Positions 1-6,063 are shown, numbered from the stretch's first letter. The stretch: 8,493 bases of DNA from DATAFT01 sp035544635 (GCA_035544635.1 DATKDQ010000410.1:1-8493), one strand, 5' to 3'. The notes: generated from the letters alone by a model not told the origin. Made by a program: numbers and translations.

Positions 1-1
1 G

Positions 2-364
2 GCGGGCACTGCCGTCCTCGACCCGCCCGCCGCCGGTGCGCCGCCCGCCGCCGTCGTCGACATGGAGTCCTACGACATGGTCGCGGAGGCGACCGACCGC
101 GGCGTGCCCGCGACCGTGCTGCGCGTGGTGAGCGACACCACGGCGGACACGCTCCCGGCGTTCCTCGAGCGCTGTCGCCGCCCGGACGGCGATCTCGACC
201 GGCGCCGTGTGATCCTCGGCGCGATGATGCGGCCGGGGTGGATCCCCGCGCTCCTCGAGCTGCGGCGGCGCGTGCGGCTGTGCGCCGAGCGCCTGGCTGC
301 TCCCACCCTGCTGCTGCTGGCCCCGTCCGCCAGCCCGGGCGCAGACGGGGGCCTGGGCCATTGA
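2..364 (+). CDS. C-terminal part of a HpnG-like nucleoside phosphorylase (5' end outside window)
   Basis: The frame is open from the first bases of the window, so the start lies upstream; about 120 codons are visible. The sequence VVDMES (Met at visible codon 21) followed by LRVVSDTTAD (Asp at codon 45) matches the C-terminal part of the phosphorylase/MTA-SAH nucleosidase fold. There the Met-Glu pair contacts ribose and the Ser-Asp pair binds or protonates the base. The tail, with RPGWIPALLELRRRVR, resembles my recollection of hopanoid-associated phosphorylase HpnG (adenosylhopane to ribosylhopane), where an RPG..PAL segment is followed by a basic helix. Its position beside isoprenoid and squalene-type genes agrees with HpnG. 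A housekeeping MTA/SAH nucleosidase or futalosine hydrolase remains possible, since only the C-terminus is seen. The gene ends 58 bp before the fni start and may or may not be in the same transcript. Confidence 0.65.
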   Translation, partial: AGTAVLDPPAAGAPPAAVVDMESYDMVAEATDRGVPATVLRVVSDTTADTLPAFLERCRRPDGDLDRRRVILGAMMRPGWIPALLELRRRVRLCAERLAAPTLLLLAPSASPGADGGLGH

Positions 365-384
365 CCCACGGGGGCCTGCCGAGT

Positions 385-413
385 TTGACTTGACATCCCC
401 TTTCTCGCAGACT
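385..413 (+). promoter_or_regulatory. Candidate promoter for the isoprenoid operon
   Basis: A TTGACT box at 385-390 (5 of 6 to the sigma-70 -35 consensus) is followed after 17 bp by CAGACT at 408-413 (3 of 6 to the -10 consensus). A second overlapping TTGACA at 390-395 has no convincing -10 partner at the right distance. The stretch is less GC-rich than its surroundings. Transcription would begin near 420, just before the ATG at 423, which itself has no Shine-Dalgarno sequence. The -10 match is weak, so this is a candidate only. Confidence 0.3.
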
Positions 414-422
414 GCCCGATCG

Positions 423-1496
423 ATGGCGAGAGCCGAGAAGAGCACCGCCCGCGACCCCAGCCGCGCCGAGGAAGCGCCCGCGGACCGGCCGGAGCGCGAC
501 CGCAAGGCCGAGCACATCCAGCTCGCGCTCGAGCGGCGCATGCAGCTCGAGTCGCGCTTCTTCGACCACTGGGCGCTCGAGCACTGCGCGCTGCCCGAGA
601 TCGACTTCGCCGCGGTCGACACCTCGGTCGAGTTCCTGGGCAAGCGGCTCTCGGCGCCGCTTCTCATCTCGTGCATGACCGGCGGCACCGAGACCGCGGC
701 CCGCATCAACGAGAACCTGGCCCGGGCCGCCGAGCGAGTGGGCGTCGCGGTGGGCGTCGGCTCGCAGCGCAAGGCGCTCGAGGACGCCGCCATGGCCGAG
801 ACCTTCGCGGTTCGCCACGCGGCGCCGACGGTGCCGCTCCTCGCCAACCTCGGTGCCGTGCAGCTCAACTACGGCTACGGTGTCGACCAGTGCCGCCGCG
901 CGGTGGAGATGATCGGCGCCGACGCGTTGGTCCTCCATCTCAACCCGCTCCAGGAGGCGCTCCAGCCCGAGGGCAACGGCAACTTCGCGAGCCTGCTGCC
1001 GAGGATGGCGGCGGTGGTGCGCCAGCTCGAGGTGCCGGTGATCGCGAAGGAGATCGGCTGCGGCATCTCCGCTCGGACCGCGCGCGAGCTCGCCCGCATC
1101 GGCATCACGACTATCGACGTCGCGGGCCTCGGCGGCACCAGCTGGGCGCGCATCGAGGCGTCGCGCTCGGGCGACCTCGACCTGGGCGAGAGCTTCGCGG
1201 ACTGGGGGATCCCGACCCCGGAGTGCATCCAGGAGCTGGCCGCGATCCCGGGGCTCTCGATCATCGCGAGCGGCGGTCTGCGCGATGGGATCGACGCCGC
1301 CAAGAGCCTCGCCCTGGGCGCCGACCTCGCCGGCATGGCCTACCCGTTCCTCGCAGCGGCGACCGAATCGGCCGACGCGGTCGAGGCCAAGCTGCGGCGG
1401 ACGGTGCAGGAGCTGCGGATCTCGATGTTCTGCGCCGGCGCCGCCAGTGTGGCGGAGCTGCAGAAGGCGACGCTGCGACGAAGGGTCGCGTGGTGA
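423..1496 (+). CDS. fni: Type 2 isopentenyl-diphosphate delta-isomerase (FMN-dependent)
   Basis: The product interconverts IPP and DMAPP in the cytosol, using reduced FMN and Mg2+. From the ATG at 423 it has 357 residues, close to the usual ~340-350. Family landmarks appear in order: RKAEHI at 27-32, MTGG at 85-88 (FMN site), VGSQR at 112-116, ANLGA, then LHLNPLQE with Asn174, the proposed catalytic Gln177 and Mg-ligand Glu178. VIAKEIGCGIS, AGLGGTSW at 234-241 and SGGLRDGIDAAKSLALGAD (flavin phosphate site) follow. It is a TIM-barrel protein with no sign of membrane segments. The frame is open back to a TTG at 390, but I chose ATG 423 because the extra residues add no conserved sequence and 390 overlaps the candidate promoter. 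The first ~25 residues are charged and not conserved. It heads a coupled block with HMG-CoA reductase and mevalonate kinase, as expected of a mevalonate-pathway organism that needs DMAPP. Confidence 0.95.
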   Translation: MARAEKSTARDPSRAEEAPADRPERDRKAEHIQLALERRMQLESRFFDHWALEHCALPEIDFAAVDTSVEFLGKRLSAPLLISCMTGGTETAARINENLARAAERVGVAVGVGSQRKALEDAAMAETFAVRHAAPTVPLLANLGAVQLNYGYGVDQCRRAVEMIGADALVLHLNPLQEALQPEGNGNFASLLPRMAAVVRQLEVPVIAKEIGCGISARTARELARIGITTIDVAGLGGTSWARIEASRSGDLDLGESFADWGIPTPECIQELAAIPGLSIIASGGLRDGIDAAKSLALGADLAGMAYPFLAAATESADAVEAKLRRTVQELRISMFCAGAASVAELQKATLRRRVAW

Positions 1497-2869
1497 AGCC
1501 GGTGAAGCCTGTGAAGAACAGCAGCCGGAGAGCAGCGGCGGCCGGCGGCGCGGCGAGGAACGTGCCTGCCGGCGCGCCCACCGAGGCAGCGGCCGCGGCC
1601 GGCCCGACGGCGATGGACGCGGCGGAGCTGGTGCGCGCGCTCGCGGCCGGCGACCTCGGGTTCCACCAGCTCCCCCGCGACCTCCCCGCCTCCGAGGCGG
1701 CGAAGATCCGCCGGCGCGCCCTCGAGGAGGCGACCGGCGCGAGCCTCGAGCACATCGCGAGCTTCTCGCTCGACGCCGAGCGCGCGGCCACCCGCCACTG
1801 CGAGAACCTGATCGGCGCGGCGCAGATCCCGATGGGGATCGTCGGCCCGGTGCGAGTGCGCGGCGAGCACGTCGACGACGAGGTCCTGGTACCGCTCGCC
1901 ACCACCGAGGGCGCGCTGCTCGCGAGCGTCAACCGCGGCTGCACCGCGATCCGACGAGCGGGCGGCGCGGTGGTCTCTGTCGAGGACGTCGGTATGACCC
2001 GCGCCCCCGTCTTCCGCACCGGCGGGATCGAGGAGACCCATGCGTTTCTCTCCTGGGTCGCCGGACACGAGCCCGAGATCCGCCGCGTCACCGAAGCGAC
2101 CAGCCGGTTCCTGCGACTGGTCGAGGTCAAGCCGCGCGCGGTCGGGACCACGGTGTTCCTGCGCTTCCGCTTCGAGACCGGCGACGCGATGGGCATGAAC
2201 ATGGTGACGATCGCCTGCGACCGCGCCGTGCGGGAGATCATCGAGCCCGGAACGGGCGTACCGTGCATCGCGCTCTCGGGCAACGTCTGCGTCGACAAGA
2301 AAGCTTCGGCGATCAACTTCCAGGAGGGGCGCGGCAAGCGGATCTACGCCGAGGTGGAGCTTCGCGGTGAGACCCTCGAGCGCACGCTCAAGTCGAAGGC
2401 TCGCGCGCTGATCGAGGTGAACTATCGCAAGAACCTGATCGGCTCGATCATGGCGGGCGCCATGGGCTGGAACGCGCAGATGGCGAACGTCCTCGCCGCG
2501 CTCTTCGTCGCCACCGGCCAGGACCTGGCCCACGTGGTCGAGGGCGCGATGGGGATCACCTCGATCGAGCCCAAGGGCGCCGACGGCGTCCTGTTCTCGG
2601 TGTATCTGCCCGACGTCCCGCTGGGCGCCGTCGGCGGCGGCACCGGGCTCGCCACCCAGCGCGAGGCGCTCCAGCTCCTCGGCGTCGTGCCCGACGAGCG
2701 GCGGCCGGGGGCCGCCGCGCTGCGGCTCGCCGAGATCGTGGGCGCGGTGGTCCTCGCCGGCGAGGTGTCGCTGATGGCGGCGTTCACCTCCCAGGACCTG
2801 GCCCGCGCGCACGAGCGGCTCGGCCGCGGCGCGGACGAGATCCCTCCGTCGCCCGGCAGCGCTTCCTGA
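1493..2869 (+). CDS. hmgA: HMG-CoA reductase, class I type
   Basis: The product reduces (S)-HMG-CoA to mevalonate, the first committed step of the pathway. From GTG 1493 it has 458 residues. The catalytic core carries ENLIGAAQIPMGIVGPV, ATTEGALLASVNRGC with catalytic Glu139, GDAMGMNM (dinucleotide-binding), GNVCVDKKASAINFQEGRGK with catalytic Lys269, ATGQD with Asp344, and a C-terminal ARAHERLGR with His440. This is the full Glu/Lys/Asp/His set. The DKK..AIN..EGRGK and GDAMGMNM forms point to class I (usually NADPH-using) rather than the class II MvaA of Gram-positives; no N-terminal membrane anchor is seen. The start is uncertain. GTG 1493 overlaps the fni stop as GTGA and has AAGGG at 1481-1485, suggesting translational coupling, but residues 1-40 are a Lys/Pro/Ala-rich, low-complexity stretch. 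ATG 1613 (418 residues) would start directly at the conserved domain. Confidence 0.94.
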   Translation: MKPVKPVKNSSRRAAAAGGAARNVPAGAPTEAAAAAGPTAMDAAELVRALAAGDLGFHQLPRDLPASEAAKIRRRALEEATGASLEHIASFSLDAERAATRHCENLIGAAQIPMGIVGPVRVRGEHVDDEVLVPLATTEGALLASVNRGCTAIRRAGGAVVSVEDVGMTRAPVFRTGGIEETHAFLSWVAGHEPEIRRVTEATSRFLRLVEVKPRAVGTTVFLRFRFETGDAMGMNMVTIACDRAVREIIEPGTGVPCIALSGNVCVDKKASAINFQEGRGKRIYAEVELRGETLERTLKSKARALIEVNYRKNLIGSIMAGAMGWNAQMANVLAALFVATGQDLAHVVEGAMGITSIEPKGADGVLFSVYLPDVPLGAVGGGTGLATQREALQLLGVVPDERRPGAAALRLAEIVGAVVLAGEVSLMAAFTSQDLARAHERLGRGADEIPPSPGSAS

Positions 2870-2871
2870 CC

Positions 2872-3960
2872 ATGGCCTTCCCCTCGCCGCGGCGGGCGGT
2901 CACCGTTTCCGCGCCCGGCAAGCTCATCCTCGCCGGCGAGCATGCCGCGGTGTACGGCCGGCCCGCGCTGGCGGCGGCGGTCGATGCGCGGCTGGTGGTG
3001 CGTGCCGGCGAGGGCGACCAGCCGGGGGTCGACCTCGGTCTGCTCGACCTCGGCGTGGTCGAGCGGGTGTCGGGCGCGGGGCTTCGCGAGTACGCCGAGC
3101 GCGCGCGCGAACGCTGGCGGACGTTCGCCGCGGATCCGACGCCCGAGCGTTACCGCGCTCTGCGCGGCGACGATCCGGCGCATCTGGCGAAGGTGGCGCT
3201 CGGCGAGACCCTCCTTCGCTTCGGCCCGCAGAGCGAGCCGCGCTGGACGGTGCGGGTGGAGTCGCGGATCCCGCTGGGGAGCGGCATGGGTAGCTCGGCG
3301 GCGGCGGCGGCGGCGCTGGTCACGGCGGCGCTTTGCCTGCTGGGACGCGGCGCCGGGCCGGAGGAGGTGGAGGCGATCGCGCTCGAGGTGGAGCGGCGCC
3401 AGCACGGGTCGCCGTCGGGGGTCGACGGCGCGGTCGTCCTGCGCGGGGGAGTGCAGTGGGTGGAGCGCGCACCTGGCGGCGCGCTGCGCTTCGAGGCCCT
3501 CCCTCGAGAGCTGCCGCTCCTCGCCCAGATCCGCGTGCTCCACACCGGCACGCCGGAGCAGGCGACGGGAGAGGTGGTGGCGGCGGTGCGCCAGCTCCGC
3601 GACGGCGATCCGGAGAGCTTCGATCGCCTGCTCGACCGGCTCGAGGCGGCCGCACGGAGGCTGCGCGGCGCGCTCACCGGCGGCGACGCGCCGGCGCTCG
3701 CCGACGCCCTCCACGACGCCCAGCGCGGGCTCGAGACGATGGGCGTCGTGCCGGCGGCGGTGCGGGACCTGGTGCGCCGCATCGAGGGACGCGGTGGGGC
3801 CGCCAAGGTGTCGGGCGCGGGCGCGCTCGACGGCCGCGGCGCGGGCTGTCTCGTGGTCTATCATCCCCACCCCGCCGATCTGACCCGCGGCGGTCTGATC
3901 GCGCCGGAGTCGCTGCTGTCGGTGCGGCTCGGCGCCGAGGGCGTTCGCGATCACGTGTGA
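2872..3960 (+). CDS. mvk: Mevalonate kinase (GHMP family)
   Basis: The product phosphorylates mevalonate with ATP to mevalonate 5-phosphate. It has 362 residues; the ATG lies 2 bp after the HMG-CoA reductase stop, with no clear Shine-Dalgarno, so coupled translation is likely. GHMP motifs are in order: SAPGKLILAGEHAAVYG at 13-29, the ATP-binding loop PLGSGMGSSAAA from 134, SGVDGAVV with the expected catalytic Asp185, and motif 3 starting KVSGAG at 312. The GEHAAVYGRPALA form of motif 1 is typical of mevalonate kinases; phosphomevalonate kinases more often read GEYAVL. Motif 3 is unusual: instead of GAGGGGC it reads GAGALDGRGAGC, effectively with extra residues in the glycine loop. Codons 143-148 are six consecutive GCG. 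Its place right after HMG-CoA reductase supports mevalonate kinase. A different substrate, for example mevalonate phosphate, cannot be excluded from sequence. Confidence 0.87.
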   Translation: MAFPSPRRAVTVSAPGKLILAGEHAAVYGRPALAAAVDARLVVRAGEGDQPGVDLGLLDLGVVERVSGAGLREYAERARERWRTFAADPTPERYRALRGDDPAHLAKVALGETLLRFGPQSEPRWTVRVESRIPLGSGMGSSAAAAAALVTAALCLLGRGAGPEEVEAIALEVERRQHGSPSGVDGAVVLRGGVQWVERAPGGALRFEALPRELPLLAQIRVLHTGTPEQATGEVVAAVRQLRDGDPESFDRLLDRLEAAARRLRGALTGGDAPALADALHDAQRGLETMGVVPAAVRDLVRRIEGRGGAAKVSGAGALDGRGAGCLVVYHPHPADLTRGGLIAPESLLSVRLGAEGVRDHV

Positions 3961-3983
3961 GGCGGCCGTCGAGCCTGCGGGGG

Positions 3984-4005
3984 GATTTGAACGAATGTTC
4001 AAATC
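3984..4005. promoter_or_regulatory. Perfect inverted repeat, probable regulator-binding operator
   Basis: Two 9-bp arms, GATTTGAAC (3984-3992) and GTTCAAATC (3997-4005), are exact reverse complements around the 4-bp centre GAAT. The site is AT-rich inside a very GC-rich region and sits in the 118-bp gap between mvk and the decarboxylase. Size and symmetry match operators bound by dimeric helix-turn-helix repressors, and the TTGAAC-N4-GTTCAA core resembles TetR-family sites. The left arm also includes TTGAAC, which could act as a weak -35 box, so a bound repressor could block an internal promoter. As RNA the same repeat could form a hairpin, but there is no U-tract after it, so a terminator is less likely. 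No candidate regulator of that family is encoded in the window. Confidence 0.55.
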
Positions 4006-4020
4006 GCGTCTTTAGCGGTG

Positions 4021-4034
4021 CGGCGAGCTCGCCG
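4021..4034. repeat. 14-bp GC-rich perfect palindrome
   Basis: CGGCGAGCTCGCCG is a perfect palindrome lying 15 bp after the operator-like repeat and 44 bp before the decarboxylase start. It may be chance in such GC-rich DNA, or a second protein-binding site or leader hairpin in the same control region. Confidence 0.3.
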
Positions 4035-4065
4035 GCGTCGTAGCGCGAGCGCGCGCACTCGCACC

Positions 4066-4075
4066 GGGAGGAGGG
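4066..4075 (+). promoter_or_regulatory. Strong ribosome binding site of the decarboxylase gene
   Basis: GGGAGGAGGG lies just before the GTG at 4079, leaving only A-T-C between its last G and the start codon; the core GGAGG is about 7 bases away. It settles the start codon and contrasts with fni and mvk, which have no clear Shine-Dalgarno. This gene is therefore set up for independent translation after the intergenic control region. Confidence 0.75.
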
Positions 4076-4078
4076 ATC

Positions 4079-5083
4079 GTGAAGGCCAGCGTCGAGGCGC
4101 CCTCCAACATCGCGTTCGTGAAGTACTGGGGCGCCCGCGACCTCGAGCGCGCGATCCCGAACCATCCCTCGATCTCGATGTCGCTCTCGGCCTGCCGCTC
4201 GCTTTGCACGGCCGAGTTCCGCGACGGCGAGGACGCGGCGGACGAGGTGTGGCTGGTCGAGGAGGATGGGTCGCGGCGCCGTCCCGAGGCGCGGTTCAGC
4301 GAGCGCGCGTGCCGCCATCTCGACCAGCTCCGGCGCTGGGGCGGCATGCGCGGGCGATTCGTCGTCGGCACGCGCAACACGTTTCCGAGCGCGGCGGGCA
4401 TCGCCTCCTCGGCGTCGGGCTTCGCCGCCCTGACGCTGGCCGGGGTGCGCGCCATGGGACGAGCGGCCGAGCCGCCGGAGCTCTCGTCGCTCGCTCGGCT
4501 CTCGGGGTCGGGCTCGGCGGCGCGATCGGCTCTCGGCGGCTACGTCGAGTGGCCGCGCGGGGTCTCCGACGAGGAGTGCTACGCGTTCGCGCTCGCGGAG
4601 GCGAGCCACTGGGACCTACGCGACGTGGTGGTGGTGGTGGAGAGCGCGGCGAAGAAGGTGGCGTCGCGCGACGGCCACCGGCTGGCCGCCTCGAGCCCGC
4701 ACTACGCCCGGCGCCTGGAGCTCCTACCCGAGCGTCTCGACGTGGTGCGCGCCGCGATCCGCGACCGCGACCTCGACCGGCTCGGACCGGTGATCGAGGA
4801 GGAGGGCATCGAGCTGCACCTGATCGCGATGTCGTCGCGACCGCCGGTCTTCTACTGGAACGCGGCGACGATCGACTTCCTGGCGTGCGTGCGTGAGCTG
4901 CGCGAGCAGCGAGGCCTCTCCGCCTGGTCGACCCTGGACGCGGGTGCGAACGTGCACGTTATCTGCGCCGCGGCCGAGGAGCCGGCGGTGGCCGAAGCGC
5001 TGGCAGCGGCGCCCGGGGTCGAGCGGCTGATCCGCGACCGGGTGGGCGCCGGGCCGCGCGCGCTCGAGTCGCATCTGATATAG
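4079..5083 (+). CDS. mvaD: Mevalonate (di)phosphate decarboxylase, possibly the monophosphate-specific type
   Basis: A GHMP-family decarboxylase of 334 residues with a GTG start and strong ribosome binding site. Seen: APSNIAFVKYWG (8-18), FPSAAGIASSASGF from Phe102 (ATP loop and substrate serines), SGSGSAARSALGG with the conserved Arg149, and TLDAGANV with catalytic Asp287. The classical enzyme converts mevalonate 5-diphosphate to IPP using ATP. Two contact positions differ here. After KYWG the family usually has Lys (Lys21 in the Staphylococcus epidermidis enzyme, as I recall, touching the diphosphate), but this protein has Ala19. The residue before Arg149, Ser192 in that enzyme and Cys in yeast, is Ala148. 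With no phosphomevalonate kinase in the window and an IPK next in line, I infer it may decarboxylate mevalonate 5-phosphate to isopentenyl phosphate. Family assignment is firm; substrate choice is inference. Confidence 0.9.
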   Translation: MKASVEAPSNIAFVKYWGARDLERAIPNHPSISMSLSACRSLCTAEFRDGEDAADEVWLVEEDGSRRRPEARFSERACRHLDQLRRWGGMRGRFVVGTRNTFPSAAGIASSASGFAALTLAGVRAMGRAAEPPELSSLARLSGSGSAARSALGGYVEWPRGVSDEECYAFALAEASHWDLRDVVVVVESAAKKVASRDGHRLAASSPHYARRLELLPERLDVVRAAIRDRDLDRLGPVIEEEGIELHLIAMSSRPPVFYWNAATIDFLACVRELREQRGLSAWSTLDAGANVHVICAAAEEPAVAEALAAAPGVERLIRDRVGAGPRALESHLI

Positions 5084-5090
5084 GACGGCA

Positions 5091-5114
5091 GGCGCCTGCG
5101 GCGTTGCAGGCGCC
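5091..5114 (+). other. RNA hairpin after the decarboxylase gene
   Basis: GGCGCCTGC (5091-5099) and GCAGGCGCC (5106-5114) form a perfect 9-bp stem with a 6-nt loop, starting 8 bp after the decarboxylase stop. There is no T-rich run after it, so it is a poor intrinsic terminator. It could slow polymerase, protect the 3' end of the upstream message from exonucleases, or set different levels for the decarboxylase and IPK. The rest of the 164-bp gap is GC-rich and shows no further gene. Confidence 0.45.
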
Positions 5115-5247
5115 GCGCCGGCGGAGCACGCGCCGGGGCGGGACGTTGGCGGCGCAGCGCCGCTCGTGTCGGGCGCGCGCCGGCTCGCCGGCGTCTGGGC
5201 CGCGGGGCGGAGCCGGTGCGGCGCGGATCGCGCCATGGGGAGGATGC

Positions 5248-6048
5248 GTGAGCCTCTGGGTCGTCAAGTTGGGCGGCAGCCTGATCACCGACAAGGAGAG
5301 GCCCTCGACCGTGCGGCGCGAGGTGCTGGCGCGGCTGGCGCGCGAGCTCGCCGCGGCGCGGCCCGGGCTCGCCGGTCCACTTCTCGTCTCTCACGGCAGC
5401 GGTTCCTTCGGGCATGCGGCCGCGGCCCGCCATGGTCTGCGGGGCGGCGCGCGGGAGGCTGCCCGGCTCCCGGGCGTCGCGGCCACCCAGGACCAGGCGC
5501 ACCGGCTCCATCGCATCGTGATCGAGTCGCTGCTCGAGGCGGGGCTCGCTCCCTTCTCGCTCGCGCCCTCGAGCTTCCTGGTCGCCGAGGGCGGCGAACC
5601 GGTCGAGGTGCACCTCGAGCCGCTCCTGCGCGCGCTCGCGCTCGGCCTGGTGCCGGTCGTCTTCGGCGACGTCGTGCTCGATCGCCTGGAGGGGGCGGTC
5701 GTCTGCTCGACCGAGACCGTGCTGCTCGCGCTGGCGCCGCGGCTCGCTTCGGCCGGCGTCCCGGTGAGCAACGTGCTCTGGATGGGCGCCACGCGAGGTG
5801 TCCTCGATGCGGCGGGCAGAACCGTCTCCGCGATCACGGCCGACAACGTCGCGGAGGTGCTGGCGGCCGCTGCGGGCGCCGCGGGCACCGACGTGACGGG
5901 TGGCATGCGCCACCGCGTCGAGACCGCCTGGCGGCTGGCTCGCTCCGGCACCTCATCGCTCATCCTCGACGGGCTCGAGGAAGGCGCGCTCGAGCGGGCG
6001 CTCGGTGGCGAGGAGAGCGGTGGCACCCGCGTCGAAGCCCGGAGGTAG
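5248..6048 (+). CDS. ipk: Isopentenyl phosphate kinase (amino acid kinase family)
   Basis: The product phosphorylates isopentenyl phosphate to IPP with ATP, the last step of the alternative mevalonate pathway. From GTG 5248 it has 266 residues, near the usual ~250-265. It opens directly with the family N-terminus WVVKLGGSLITDK (4-16). VSHGSGSFGH follows with His56, matching the catalytic histidine that separates IPKs from other amino acid kinases, then FGDVVLD with Asp141 and TDVTGGM at 214-220 (nucleotide and turn motif). GGGGAGG at 5237-5243 is a good ribosome binding site four bases before this GTG. The frame is open further upstream but without family sequence. Known IPKs are mainly archaeal, plant and Chloroflexota; occurrence in a bacterial mevalonate operon is uncommon. 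A kinase for another small phosphate such as fosfomycin (FomA-like) is an alternative, but the operon argues for IPK. Confidence 0.92.
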   Translation: MSLWVVKLGGSLITDKERPSTVRREVLARLARELAAARPGLAGPLLVSHGSGSFGHAAAARHGLRGGAREAARLPGVAATQDQAHRLHRIVIESLLEAGLAPFSLAPSSFLVAEGGEPVEVHLEPLLRALALGLVPVVFGDVVLDRLEGAVVCSTETVLLALAPRLASAGVPVSNVLWMGATRGVLDAAGRTVSAITADNVAEVLAAAAGAAGTDVTGGMRHRVETAWRLARSGTSSLILDGLEEGALERALGGEESGGTRVEARR

Positions 6049-6063
6049 GCCCCACGGCTGTAC

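Noticed and set aside
390..422. TTG at 390 as the fni start
   Set aside because: It lies inside a TTGACA box, has no proper ribosome binding site and adds only non-conserved residues; ATG 423 is preferred, though not proven.
671..1489. Upstream extension of the HMG-CoA reductase frame back to 671
   Set aside because: This part overlaps conserved fni codons in another frame and its translation is Arg/Gly/Pro-rich with no family similarity, as expected of a shadow in GC-rich DNA.
1340..2812. Long minus-strand open frame opposite HMG-CoA reductase
   Set aside because: It mirrors a gene with complete catalytic motifs; the translation is compositionally biased and shows no recognisable domain. 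Long antisense frames are common at this GC content.
3298..3315. Six tandem GCG triplets in mvk as a possible phase-variation repeat
   Set aside because: It encodes the alanines of the helix after the ATP loop, where small residues are usual; triplet changes keep the frame and GC-rich codon bias explains it.
2422..4002. Minus-strand open frame opposite mvk and the end of HMG-CoA reductase
   Set aside because: Arg/His/Ala-rich shadow with no motif; it also runs across the intergenic operator-like repeat.
3984..4005. Reading the AT-rich repeat as an intrinsic terminator after mvk
   Set aside because: The stem is AT-rich with a 4-nt loop and no run of T follows, so an operator is the better explanation.
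4625..4639. Five tandem GTG triplets in the decarboxylase
   Set aside because: They encode the VVVVV beta strand before ESAAKK that the family normally has; codon bias is enough to explain it.
5104..5247. N-terminal extension of IPK from a TTG at 5104
   Set aside because: The ~48 extra residues are Arg/Ala-rich without family sequence, the TTG lies in the loop of the hairpin, and GTG 5248 has a good ribosome binding site and begins exactly at the conserved IPK N-terminus.
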